A DNA stretch of 19,448 nucleotides from Stomatobaculum longum (lineage in GTDB: Bacteria; Bacillota; Clostridia; Lachnospirales; Lachnospiraceae). A model generated the notes under the pieces. It was not told where the DNA came from. It saw only the letters and a program-made list of their open reading frames with translations, and searched no databases. The DNA lies in contig CAJPKN010000020.1 in the NCBI GenBank assembly GCA_905370385.1, forward strand, positions 1 to 19,448, given 5' to 3'. Of this stretch, positions 6,465 to 14,563 are shown in pieces; position 1 is the stretch's first letter, and each line of letters begins with the position of its first letter. The translations under genes were made by a program, and so were the position numbers.

Positions 6465-8448
6465 TGCGCTTAAACCTCCGTTCCAGTTCTGTTTTTGTGA
6501 GTTCAATGATGGTCGGTCTGCCGTGCGGGCAGTTGTAGGGGTTTTCGAGGGAAAAGAGCTCATCGAGCAGGGCTTCCGCCTCCGCAAGCGAAATGTGCTG
6601 ATTTCCCTTGATTGCCGCCTTACAGGACATGGATGCCGTCTTCTCGATAATGAGGAGTGGCACATCGTCCGCGCGCTGTCCCTCCGCGAGACTCGCAAAC
6701 ATGGTCTTTAAGAGCTCTTCCTTTAGGACAGAGGGCAGAATATTCGGCACGGCGCGCACCGCATAGCTGGAACCGCCGAAATGCTCGACGGAAAAACCGA
6801 TTTTTTCAAAGCTCTCCCGCTCACTCTCAAGCAACGCCTGCTCTTCCGCACTCAGGGTGATAAGGAGCGGCGGTTCCAAACGCTGGGAACTGAGTTCCTG
6901 CTTTCGATAAGACGCAAGCAGCCTCTCGTAGTTCACCTTCTCGTGTGCCGCATGTTGATCGATGAGATAGAGTGAATTTCCGCGTTCCGCGAGCCAGTAG
7001 GTGTCAAAAACAGCGCCGATTAAGCGGAGATTTTTTCTCTCCTCAGGCCGAAAGAGCGCATACTGCCCCCCGCGTTCCACAGTTTCAAACGCCGGTTTTT
7101 CCTCGGCGACAGCCTTGCGCTCCGAAACCGACTCTCTGTCCGCTGTCTGCTCGGAGTCCGGCTTTGTGTGGCTCTCCGCCGTCTTGCTTTCGCTCGTCCC
7201 TGTGTTCTCCGCCTTCGCGCTCTGATTGATTTGCCGCTGCCCGTAGGCCGAGAGAAAAGAGGAAAGCGAGAGCGCCTGCTCTTCTGCCTCCCGCTTACGC
7301 TCTTCCGTTAAGCGCTGCGTCTCAAAAGGTTCCGGCGGTTTTTTGTGCTGCGGACGTACACCCGCCCGCACTTCTTCCTGAGAAACGGAGTCGCGTCCGA
7401 GCGCCGCACTTTGTGTAGCCTTCTTTTTGTTTTCTTCCTGCAGAGAGGAAAGACGAATCAACTCCGCGCGCTGCAGCGCATCCTCCACCGCGGAACGCAG
7501 AAAGAGGTAGCAGGCCTGGGTGTCCGAAAAACGCACTTCCCGTTTGGTAGGATGCACATTCACATCGACTGTCTCCGGATCCGTCTCAAGAAAGAGTACC
7601 GCAAAGGGGAAGTTATGTTGCATCATGCGGTCGCCGTAGCCGTCCTCTATCGCCTTTGCGAGCAGCGGACTCTTGATATAGCGCCCGTTCACGCAGTAGT
7701 GTTCTAGGGCACGGCTTCCCCTTGAAATCTCCGGTCTGCCGATAAAGCCCTGCACCGAAAAGCCCTGTTCCGTTCGCGAAACCGGAAGCAGCTTACTCGC
7801 AATCTCCCTGCCGTAGAGCTGATAGATGATGTCCTTCACTTCTCGATTCCCGCTCGTATGAAAGCGGCTCTGTCCGTTCGCAAGAAAACGGATGGAGATT
7901 TCCGGATGCGACAGCGCCAGTTCTTCCGCGAGCGCCGCGACATGCGCGGTCTCGGTGACCGCCGCCTTCAAAAAGCTGCGCCGCACCGGCGTATTAAAGA
8001 AGAGATCGCGGGTGATGACGGTCGTTCCGCCCGGTGCCCCGACTTCTTCAAATACCGTCTCTTTGCCGCCCTCGGCCGCGTAGCGTATACCGGTCAGTGC
8101 ATCCCGCTGCCTTGTGATGAGCTCAATGCGGGAAACCGCCGAGATACTGGCGAGCGCCTCACCGCGAAAGCCTAGGCTCCGAACATGCAGGATATCCTCC
8201 GCGCGCTGAATCTTGGAAGTCGCATGGCGAAGAAAGGCGGTCTTTACCTCATCCGCCGGGATGCCGCCGCCGTTATCCGTCACACGTATCATCGAAATGC
8301 CGCCGTCGCGTATCTCTATCGTAATGACGCTCGCATCGGCATCGATCGCATTTTCCGTGAGTTCTTTCACAATCGAAGCGGGGCGCTCAATGACCTCGCC
8401 CGCCGCAATCTTATTGATGGTGCTCTCATCGAGAAGCTGAATGCTCAT
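6457..8448 (-). CDS. mutL: DNA mismatch repair protein MutL
   Basis: Couples mismatch recognition by MutS to strand removal. 663 residues. N-terminal GHKL ATPase: ELTENAIDAD with catalytic Glu32 and Asn33, DNGGGI at 58-63, and FRGEALASI at 94-102. A charged, Ser/Glu/Lys-rich linker covers about 335-470. The C-terminal dimerisation and endonuclease domain carries DQHAAHEKVNYE from 497, which fits the DQHA(x)2E(x)4E metal-binding motif, plus SCKAAIKGN near 608 and CPHGRPT near 640. MutL is therefore expected to nick DNA itself, as in most bacteria lacking MutH. ATG at 8448 overlaps the mutS stop as ATGA, with AGGAGA five bases upstream. The end overlaps miaA by eight bases. Confidence 0.98.
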   Translation of the reverse strand: MSIQLLDESTINKIAAGEVIERPASIVKELTENAIDADASVITIEIRDGGISMIRVTDNGGGIPADEVKTAFLRHATSKIQRAEDILHVRSLGFRGEALASISAVSRIELITRQRDALTGIRYAAEGGKETVFEEVGAPGGTTVITRDLFFNTPVRRSFLKAAVTETAHVAALAEELALSHPEISIRFLANGQSRFHTSGNREVKDIIYQLYGREIASKLLPVSRTEQGFSVQGFIGRPEISRGSRALEHYCVNGRYIKSPLLAKAIEDGYGDRMMQHNFPFAVLFLETDPETVDVNVHPTKREVRFSDTQACYLFLRSAVEDALQRAELIRLSSLQEENKKKATQSAALGRDSVSQEEVRAGVRPQHKKPPEPFETQRLTEERKREAEEQALSLSSFLSAYGQRQINQSAKAENTGTSESKTAESHTKPDSEQTADRESVSERKAVAEEKPAFETVERGGQYALFRPEERKNLRLIGAVFDTYWLAERGNSLYLIDQHAAHEKVNYERLLASYRKQELSSQRLEPPLLITLSAEEQALLESERESFEKIGFSVEHFGGSSYAVRAVPNILPSVLKEELLKTMFASLAEGQRADDVPLLIIEKTASMSCKAAIKGNQHISLAEAEALLDELFSLENPYNCPHGRPTIIELTKTELERRFKRIV

Positions 8449-11048
8449 AGTGTCTCCTGTATACCGTAAAGAAGATCGATGGCCGCGCGCGGCGTGAGCT
8501 CCGAGAGATTGATTTCTCTGAGTTGTCTCAGAACCTTAAGCTCTGCCTCCGTGACAACAGGTTTCGCGTTCTGCTCGGAAGCGGGTACGGACGGCAAGTC
8601 AGCCCCGCGCGATGCGAGTTCTCGGGCGCGCGCGGCAATATCCGCACCCGAGAGTTCTTCCGCGATTTCCCGCGCCCGCGCCGTAACCGCCGCCGGTACA
8701 CCCGCGAGCTTCGCGACCTGAATGCCGTAACTCTGGTCCGCACCGCCCTTGATGATTTTTCGGAGAAAGGCAATTTCATCTCCCTGCTCCTTCACCGCGA
8801 TGCAGTAGTTATTGACCCCCGGTATGCTGCCTTCCAACTCGGTGAGTTCGTGGTAGTGGGTCGCGAACAGCGTTTTTGCCCCCGAAAGGCGTCCGACCGC
8901 AAGATACTCAACCACCGCCCAGGCGATCGAGAGACCGTCGAAGGTCGAAGTGCCGCGTCCTATTTCATCGAGAATAATGAGACTCTTCTTCGTCGCATTT
9001 CGAAGAATGTTTGCGACCTCTGTCATCTCAACCATGAAGGTGGACTGCCCGGAAGCCAGATCGTCCGATGCCCCGACACGCGTAAAGATGCGGTCGGAAA
9101 GTCCGAGCTCCGCGCGCTCCGCCGGCACAAAAGAGCCCGTCTGCGCAAGCAGCGCAATCAGCGCGGTCTGACGCATATAGGTGGATTTTCCGGCCATATT
9201 GGGACCGGTAATGATGGCGATGCGATTCTCCTCGCTGTCGAGTAAGGTATCGTTTTCGACAAAGCGCCCGCTCTCCATCATGCGTTCCACGACCGGATGG
9301 CGCCCGCCCACAATGTGCAGGGGACCGTCTGCCGTTAATTTCGGCCTCACATAGTGATAGCGCTCCGCGACATCCGCAAGAGAGAGCAGCGCGTCAAGGT
9401 AGGCCACGATGCCGGCGCTTTTTTGAATGCGTGCAACTTCCGCGGAAAGCTTCTGTCGCAGTTCCTGAAAGAGATCGAATTCAAGGGTGAGGAGTTTCTC
9501 CTCCGCGCCGAGTATGCTCTCTTCGAGCTTCCCGAGTTCTTCGGTCGTGTAGCGCTCTGCATTGGCGAGCGTCTGCCGCCGCCGGAAGTAATCCGGCACC
9601 TGGGAGAGAAAGGAATTCGTCACCTCAAAATAATAGCCGAATACCTTGTTGTACTTAATCTTTAGATTCTTGATGCCGGTCTTAGCGCGCTCTTTTTCCT
9701 CGAGTTCCGCGAGCCACTGCTTGCCCTCGCTGCTTGCCCGCCGGTAGCGGTCCACATCCTCGTGGTAGCCTTCTCGAATAATATGCCCCTCTCGAAGCGT
9801 GAGCGGCGGATCCTCCGCGATGGCGGAGCGAAGCAGGGCGCAGAGATCGCTTAAATCGTCGAGCTCGTTCGCAAACTGCTGTAAGAGCGGCGCGGAAAAG
9901 CTCTTGAGAAGCTCCCGTATCGGCGGCAGAGCCGCAATCGAAGTACAAAAGGCGAGCATATCCCGCGCGTTTGCGCTGCCGAGCGTAATGCGCCCCATGA
10001 GGCGCTCCATGTCATAAATCGGGGCGAGATACTCTCTCAGCTCTTCTCTGTCGATGTAGCGCTCCAGAAATGCCTGGATTGCGTCCTGTCTGGCCTCAAC
10101 GGTCTCAAGACTAAGAAGTGGCTTTTCGATAAGATTCCGAAGGAAGCGCGCGCCCATCGCGGTCTTGGTGCGATCCAAAACCCAGAGCAGCGAGCCGTGC
10201 TTACTCTTATCCCGCATGGTCTCCGTGAGCTCAAGATTTCGCCGAGAGGCCGCATCGATCAAGAGATAAGTATTGCCGCGATAAGCCTTGAGCTCGGTGA
10301 TGAGCTCGCATTGACTCTTCTGCGTGTCATAGAGATAGCGGAGCACCGCGCCGGCCGATAGCGTTCCGAGCGAATAGTCCGCCAAGCCGAGGGCTTCGAC
10401 CGAAGCCGTGTGAAAATGCCCGCAGAGTAAGCTGACGGCACTTTCCTTTGAGAAGGCAGAGTCTGACAGTATGCTGGTCGCAATTTCTTCATCCGTGCGA
10501 AGCACCCCATCCAGCGTAAGGCTCTCCTTCTTTAAAAGCTCTGCCGGATGAAACTCCGACAAAATGTCGCCGAGCTCCTTCTTCCCCTCCGCTTCTGTCA
10601 CAAGGAAGCTGCCTGTCGAGATATCCGCGAGGGCCAAACCGTAGCGACCGCCGTCCTCAACGACTGCGGCGAGGTAGTTATTCTTCTCCTCTTCAAGCGC
10701 CCCGGCTGCCGTGACGGTTCCGGGGGTCACAACGCGTATAACCTCGCGTTTCACAAGCCCCTTCGCGAGCTTCGGGTCTTCCATCTGCTCCGCGACCGCG
10801 ACCTTATAGCCCTTTTTCACGAGACGGTTGATATAGGTCTCCGCGGCATGGAAGGGGACACCGCACATCGGGGCTCTCTCCTCGAGTCCGCACTCCTTGC
10901 CGGTCAAAGTGAGCTCAAGCTCCTTTGACACCAGGCGCGCATCCTCAAAGAACATCTCGTAAAAATCGCCGAGGCGATAGAACAAGAGGCTGTCCGGATA
11001 GGCCTTTTTGGTCTCCAGGTAATGCGTCATCATAGGCGAAAGCGCCAC
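8445..11048 (-). CDS. mutS: DNA mismatch repair protein MutS
   Basis: Recognises mismatches and small loops and recruits MutL. 867 residues, the usual MutS1 length. Seen: the N-terminal mismatch-reading motif GDFYEMF with the Phe-x-Glu at 29-31, APMCGVPFHA near 60, connector, lever and clamp regions in the middle, Walker A GPNMAGKST at 615-623, the signature-like segment GASDDLASGQSTFMVEM, Walker B LIILDEIGRGTSTFDG near 690-705, and LFATHYHELTEL near 730. The last 90 residues form an Ala/Glu-rich linker and a C-terminal helix-rich tail (ELKVLRQLREINLSELTP) typical of the tetramerisation end. The start is GTG at 11048 with AGGAGG seven bases upstream. The methionines at residues 6 and 7 sit too far from that site. 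It begins one base after the miaB stop. Confidence 0.98.
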   Translation of the reverse strand: MALSPMMTHYLETKKAYPDSLLFYRLGDFYEMFFEDARLVSKELELTLTGKECGLEERAPMCGVPFHAAETYINRLVKKGYKVAVAEQMEDPKLAKGLVKREVIRVVTPGTVTAAGALEEEKNNYLAAVVEDGGRYGLALADISTGSFLVTEAEGKKELGDILSEFHPAELLKKESLTLDGVLRTDEEIATSILSDSAFSKESAVSLLCGHFHTASVEALGLADYSLGTLSAGAVLRYLYDTQKSQCELITELKAYRGNTYLLIDAASRRNLELTETMRDKSKHGSLLWVLDRTKTAMGARFLRNLIEKPLLSLETVEARQDAIQAFLERYIDREELREYLAPIYDMERLMGRITLGSANARDMLAFCTSIAALPPIRELLKSFSAPLLQQFANELDDLSDLCALLRSAIAEDPPLTLREGHIIREGYHEDVDRYRRASSEGKQWLAELEEKERAKTGIKNLKIKYNKVFGYYFEVTNSFLSQVPDYFRRRQTLANAERYTTEELGKLEESILGAEEKLLTLEFDLFQELRQKLSAEVARIQKSAGIVAYLDALLSLADVAERYHYVRPKLTADGPLHIVGGRHPVVERMMESGRFVENDTLLDSEENRIAIITGPNMAGKSTYMRQTALIALLAQTGSFVPAERAELGLSDRIFTRVGASDDLASGQSTFMVEMTEVANILRNATKKSLIILDEIGRGTSTFDGLSIAWAVVEYLAVGRLSGAKTLFATHYHELTELEGSIPGVNNYCIAVKEQGDEIAFLRKIIKGGADQSYGIQVAKLAGVPAAVTARAREIAEELSGADIAARARELASRGADLPSVPASEQNAKPVVTEAELKVLRQLREINLSELTPRAAIDLLYGIQETL

Positions 11049-11049
11049 T

Positions 11050-12447
11050 TTAGTCCCTCCTCTCTCCCATGTAATAAAAGCCCTTGGATTCCCTCAGTAA
11101 AACCGGTACCACTGCGCCGATTAAGCTCTCGTCACCGGGGAAATGTACCATTAAATTGTTGGAAAGCCGCCCCGTCACATAGCCCGCGCGCTGCGCATTC
11201 ACTTCTTCGACCAAAACAGGCTCTATTTTCCCTTCGTCGCGGTCCGCTGCCTTTGAGGCAAACTGCTGCACCAGGGCAATGAGGCGCTTCATGCGGTCCG
11301 CAACCACATCCTCCGGCACCTGATCCTCAAACTCCGCGGCCGGCGTACCGCTCCGCTTAGAGTAAATAAAGGTGAAAGCCGCCTGATAGGAAGCGCGGGA
11401 TACCACATCGAGCGTATCTTGAAAATCCTCTTCCGTCTCCCCGGGGAAGCCGACAATAATGTCTGTCGTGAGTCCCACTTCCGGGAGCTCCCGCCGTATT
11501 TTCTCGACCAACGCGAGGTAGGACTCCTTCGTGTAGCGGCGGTTCATGCGCTGCAAAATCTTACTGCTGCCCGACTGGAGCGGGAGGTGAATGTGGCGGC
11601 AAATCTTCGGATTTCGCTTGATGGTCTCAATCAGATCATCGGAGAGATCCTTCGGGTGCGGCGTCATAAAGCGTATGCGCTCCAGGCCCTCGACCTGACA
11701 TACTTTTTCAAGCAGGGAGGCAAAGCTCTCGCCCCCTTCAAGCCCCTTGCCGTAGGAATTCACATTCTGCCCGAGCAGCATGATTTCTTTTACGCCGTCC
11801 GCGACGAGCGCCTTCACCTCGCGCACAATATCCTCCGCCTCGCGCGACTGCTCTCTGCCGCGCACATAGGGGACGATGCAGTATGTGCAAAAGTTATTGC
11901 AACCGTACATGATGTTCACGCCAGACTTAAACCAGGTCTTTCGGCGCGCGGGCATGTGATCCCGGAAGGTATTTCTCTCTTCCGCCGTGTCGATGACGCG
12001 CTGATTCTCGGCCTCGACCGCGTAGAGCAACTCCGGAAACTTCCAGATATTATGGGTGCCGAAGACAAGATCCACGAAGTGATACTTCTTCTGAATGCGC
12101 AGCACTTCGTCCTTCTCCTGCATCATACAGCCGCAGATGCCGATTAGCATGTCCGGATTCAGCTTTTTAAAGTGCTTCACAATGCCGAGATGCCCGTAGA
12201 GCTTCTCATTCGCGTTCTCGCGCACCGTACAGGTATTAAAGAGGAGGATGTCCGCGTCCTCGGTCGGAATCTCCTCACAGCCGATTTCCGCGAGTATGCC
12301 GGAGAGTTTCTCCGAATCGCGCGCATTCATCTGGCAGCCCATCGTTGTGATGTGATAGCGCACCGGACGCCCAAGCCGCTTGCTCTTCTCTTCAATGGTA
12401 TCCTTTAGCTGCGCCACAAAGAGTGACTGCTTTTTGCTTTCCTCCAT
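11050..12447 (-). CDS. miaB: tRNA-2-methylthio-N6-dimethylallyladenosine synthase MiaB
   Basis: Radical-SAM methylthiotransferase that adds the 2-methylthio group to i6A37, completing the modification begun by MiaA in the same operon. 465 residues. Seen: the N-terminal UPF0004 domain with cysteines at 38 (TMGCQMNARDSE), 73 (FNTCTVRENA) and 107 (GICGCMMQE) for the auxiliary 4Fe-4S cluster; the radical-SAM motif YGCNNFCTYCIVPYVRGREQ with cysteines 183, 187 and 190; and a C-terminal TRAM domain (about 400-463) for RNA binding. The CIVPYVRGREQSR context separates it from MtaB and RimO. An N-terminal extension of about 30 residues is usual in Firmicute MiaB. ATG at 12447 has only a weak AAAGG site ten bases upstream. 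It is the first gene of the mutSL block, behind its own promoter. Confidence 0.97.
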   Translation of the reverse strand: MEESKKQSLFVAQLKDTIEEKSKRLGRPVRYHITTMGCQMNARDSEKLSGILAEIGCEEIPTEDADILLFNTCTVRENANEKLYGHLGIVKHFKKLNPDMLIGICGCMMQEKDEVLRIQKKYHFVDLVFGTHNIWKFPELLYAVEAENQRVIDTAEERNTFRDHMPARRKTWFKSGVNIMYGCNNFCTYCIVPYVRGREQSREAEDIVREVKALVADGVKEIMLLGQNVNSYGKGLEGGESFASLLEKVCQVEGLERIRFMTPHPKDLSDDLIETIKRNPKICRHIHLPLQSGSSKILQRMNRRYTKESYLALVEKIRRELPEVGLTTDIIVGFPGETEEDFQDTLDVVSRASYQAAFTFIYSKRSGTPAAEFEDQVPEDVVADRMKRLIALVQQFASKAADRDEGKIEPVLVEEVNAQRAGYVTGRLSNNLMVHFPGDESLIGAVVPVLLRESKGFYYMGERRD

Positions 12448-12465
12448 AAACCCAAAACCTTTCCG

Positions 12466-12481
12466 CGGTTCCGTGGAACCG
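12466..12481 (-). promoter_or_regulatory. Perfect 16-base palindrome in the miaB leader
   Basis: CGGTTCC-GT-GGAACCG, seven-base arms around two bases (in RNA at least a four-base loop after the inner pair opens). It lies about where the transcript from the predicted promoter begins, so it could be a 5'-end hairpin or an operator. It is not followed by a T-run, so it is not a standard terminator. Confidence 0.5.
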
Positions 12482-12489
12482 ATATTAAC

Positions 12490-12518
12490 ATAATATATTT
12501 ATGTGAACTCTTTGTGAC
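12490..12518 (-). promoter_or_regulatory. Predicted promoter for miaB-mutS-mutL-miaA block
   Basis: Minus strand: -35 GTCACA (12513-12518), 17-base spacer, -10 TATTAT (12490-12495, one mismatch to TATAAT). The start would be near 12483, with a leader of about 35 bases. A 17-base inverted repeat with arms ACATAA/TTATGT (12488-12504) overlaps the -10 and spacer. The -35 is weak, so the assignment is moderate. Confidence 0.5.
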
Positions 12519-12530
12519 CGAATGCATTCC

Positions 12531-14135
12531 TCAGTACTTCGGTGTATAGCGAGCGATCACCGCCTCCGCGACCCGTATGCCATCCATCGCGGCGCTGGTA
12601 ATGCCGCCGGCATAGCCGGCTCCCTCGCCGCAGGGATAAAAGCCCTGTATGTTGGCCTGCAATTCGCTGTCCCGAAGGATACGGATCGGCGAAGACGTTC
12701 GGCTTTCAACACCCGCCAGGATGACATCCGGCGCGTCAAAGTCCTTGATCTGACGCCCGAAACTCGCCATTCCCTCAAGGAAGGCCTCCTCGAGCGGTGT
12801 ATCCAGAATGCCGTTCAAAGCGGCAAGGCGATACTGTCCCGCAAAGCAGGGCTCTGTGCCGCCGAAGGCACGGCTCTCGCGCTTTGCGATAAAATCGCCG
12901 TAAAGCTGCACCGGAATATGTCCCTGTCCCGCCTGATACGCGCGACGCTCAAGGACCTCCTGATAGGAAAGCCCCGCGAGCACGCCCTCGCCGTAGCGCA
13001 GAAAGTCCTCAGGCCCCACCGAGACGATGATGGCCGCATTTGCGTTCGCCGAGCCGCGGTCCGCATAGCTCATGCCGTTCACCACCGTGCCTCCCGCCTC
13101 ACTCGAAGCATTGACCACATAGCCGCCCGGGCACATGCAGAAACTGTAGACGCCGCGGCCCGAGCTCGTCTTTGCCGTGAGCTTATAGGGGGCGGGCGGC
13201 AAAAAGCCGACTTCTTTCAGGCCGTACTGCGATATCGAGATATCACGTTGTCTATGCTGCACGCGAAAGCCGACCGCAAAGGCCTTGGCCTCCATTTGAA
13301 AGCCCCGCGCGTGGAGCGTCCGAAAGGTATCGCGCGCCGAGTGTCCGGTCGCGGCAATCAGTACTTCACAGGGCAGCTCGTACTTTGTGCCGTCCGTCTT
13401 CTCCACAAAGACCGCGCGCAGCCTGTCCCCTTCGACACAAAAATCCGCAGCGCGCGAAGAAAAGCGTAACTCGCCGCCGAGCCGCTCAATTTCTTCCCGC
13501 ATTGCGGTCACGATTTCAATCAGTCGATCGGTTCCGAGATGGGGTTTTTGCTCATAGAGTATCGCACTGTCCGCACCGTAGTTGCAAAAAACTTCGAGGA
13601 CCTTACGGTTCCTGCCCGCATTGTCCTTGACCAGGGTATTCAGCTTGCCGTCGGAAAAAGTCCCGGCACCGCCCTCGCCGAAGGAGACATTGCAGTTCGG
13701 GTTAAGCTTCCCACCCGTCCAAAAGGCATCGACCGCCTGTTTCCGCTCTCTCGCGGGCAGTCCGCGCTCCAGAATAATGGGGCGGTATCCCGCTTCCGCG
13801 AGCATGAGGCCCGCAAAGAGTCCGGCGGGGCCGCTGCCTATGATGACCGGACGCGAACCAAGCGCGTTCTCCCCTCGTTTCGGGAGCTTGTACGGAGCGC
13901 GCGTATCCGCACTTACATTCGGGAGCTTTAAGAACTTTGCTTCGTGTGCGAGCTTTAGCCGAAGCAGGTAGACATAGTTCACCTCCGGCTTTTTTCGCGC
14001 ATCGATCGAGCGGCGCACAATCTCGATTTCCCCGAGTTCTTGTTCCCGAATCCGTAGCAGTTTCGCCACCTTTTTCCGGAGCATCTCCTCCGTATGGCGC
14101 ACCGGCAGGCTCACATTGTTTAAAAGTATGGCCAT
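12531..14135 (-). CDS. NAD(P)/FAD-dependent oxidoreductase, COG2509-type 'FAD-dependent dehydrogenase'
   Basis: Flavoprotein of unknown physiological role, 534 residues, predicted soluble. Seen: an N-terminal helical/beta domain of about 90 residues (LRKKVAKLLRI and following, then VNYVYLLRLKL), the FAD-binding Rossmann motif VIIGSGPAGLFAGLMLAE from about 97 with the ribose-binding Glu about 23 residues on, CNVSFGEGGAGTFSDGKL, a second dinucleotide-related segment VLIAATGHSARDT, and a C-terminal FAD motif FYPCGEGAGYAGGITSAAMDG. These fit the uncharacterised dehydrogenase family grouped as COG2509. Substrate and electron partner cannot be read from the sequence. ATG at 14135 overlaps the preceding stop by one base (TGATG), with GGGAG ten bases upstream. 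It is the last gene of the rpsU-led block. No terminator is visible before miaB. Confidence 0.85.
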   Translation of the reverse strand: MAILLNNVSLPVRHTEEMLRKKVAKLLRIREQELGEIEIVRRSIDARKKPEVNYVYLLRLKLAHEAKFLKLPNVSADTRAPYKLPKRGENALGSRPVIIGSGPAGLFAGLMLAEAGYRPIILERGLPARERKQAVDAFWTGGKLNPNCNVSFGEGGAGTFSDGKLNTLVKDNAGRNRKVLEVFCNYGADSAILYEQKPHLGTDRLIEIVTAMREEIERLGGELRFSSRAADFCVEGDRLRAVFVEKTDGTKYELPCEVLIAATGHSARDTFRTLHARGFQMEAKAFAVGFRVQHRQRDISISQYGLKEVGFLPPAPYKLTAKTSSGRGVYSFCMCPGGYVVNASSEAGGTVVNGMSYADRGSANANAAIIVSVGPEDFLRYGEGVLAGLSYQEVLERRAYQAGQGHIPVQLYGDFIAKRESRAFGGTEPCFAGQYRLAALNGILDTPLEEAFLEGMASFGRQIKDFDAPDVILAGVESRTSSPIRILRDSELQANIQGFYPCGEGAGYAGGITSAAMDGIRVAEAVIARYTPKY

Positions 14136-14563
14136 CAGAGCACTTCTCCCGTCATGGTCTCATGCTCCGCACGGATTGCGTCGTAGAGTTCGCGCAGGGT
14201 CCAGCTCGCATTGGTCTCCGTGAGCGCAGCCTTTAGGGGTGCGCGGAGCTTCTGTTTCCGGAGCTGTGCGAGAAAGGCGTCGAAAGTCGCGGCACTGAAG
14301 CCGCAAAACAGAAAGAAAGGCTGTGCATGCTCCCTAAGTCGCACCGCTTCGGGCGCGGGCTCAAGGACGCGTCTGCTCTCCTCGTCAACTTCCTGCCCCG
14401 TGAGCAAAAAGCCGATGTGACGATCCAGTTCGGAACTGCCGAGCTCCTTATACTTAACCTTTAAGAGTGCACAGATGCCCGCGACCTTCGGCGCTTCCGC
14501 TCCGTCCGGAACATAGCAGAGCAGAGTTCCACCCTTCTGATTTGAAAAAATTCGATTCATCAT
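14135..14563 (-). CDS. Small protein resembling DUF3783 family, function unknown
   Basis: 142 residues, soluble, no signal peptide or membrane segment. The N-terminal half has a compact beta-like stretch (GGTLLCYVPD, then VAGICALLKVKYKELG). The C-terminal half reads PFFLFCGFSAATFDAFLAQLRKQK, then KAALTETNASWTLRELYDAI. The pattern of a 'GFS' turn followed by a T-x-x-N-x-x-W-T-x-x-E-L motif is what I remember of DUF3783 proteins of Clostridia; this is recall, not a search. Two adjacent ATG codons (14563 and 14560) are possible; GAGG lies four and seven bases before them. The first overlaps the yhiN-like stop by four bases (ATGA), and the gene's own stop overlaps the next start by one. It sits between two flavoprotein genes, so it may be an accessory to one of them (inference). 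Confidence 0.7.
   Translation of the reverse strand: MMNRIFSNQKGGTLLCYVPDGAEAPKVAGICALLKVKYKELGSSELDRHIGFLLTGQEVDEESRRVLEPAPEAVRLREHAQPFFLFCGFSAATFDAFLAQLRKQKLRAPLKAALTETNASWTLRELYDAIRAEHETMTGEVL

Noticed and set aside
6465..6698. 78-codon N-terminal extension of miaA
   Set aside because: It lies inside the mutL C-terminal domain, is Arg/Ser-rich and not MiaA-like. TTG at 6464 with GGAGG gives the expected N-terminus.
11419..12147. 242-codon plus-strand open frame opposite miaB
   Set aside because: MiaB on the minus strand has all its catalytic cysteines. The antisense product matches no family I know and lacks a ribosome site.
12466..12481. Terminator for the COG2509-type gene
   Set aside because: The stem is only seven pairs with a two-base centre and no T-run follows, so it does not look like a Rho-independent terminator.
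12522..13469. 315-codon plus-strand open frame opposite the COG2509-type gene
   Set aside because: It is a shadow of a GC-rich coding gene with intact FAD motifs on the other strand. Its composition is His/Arg/Ala-rich with no domain.
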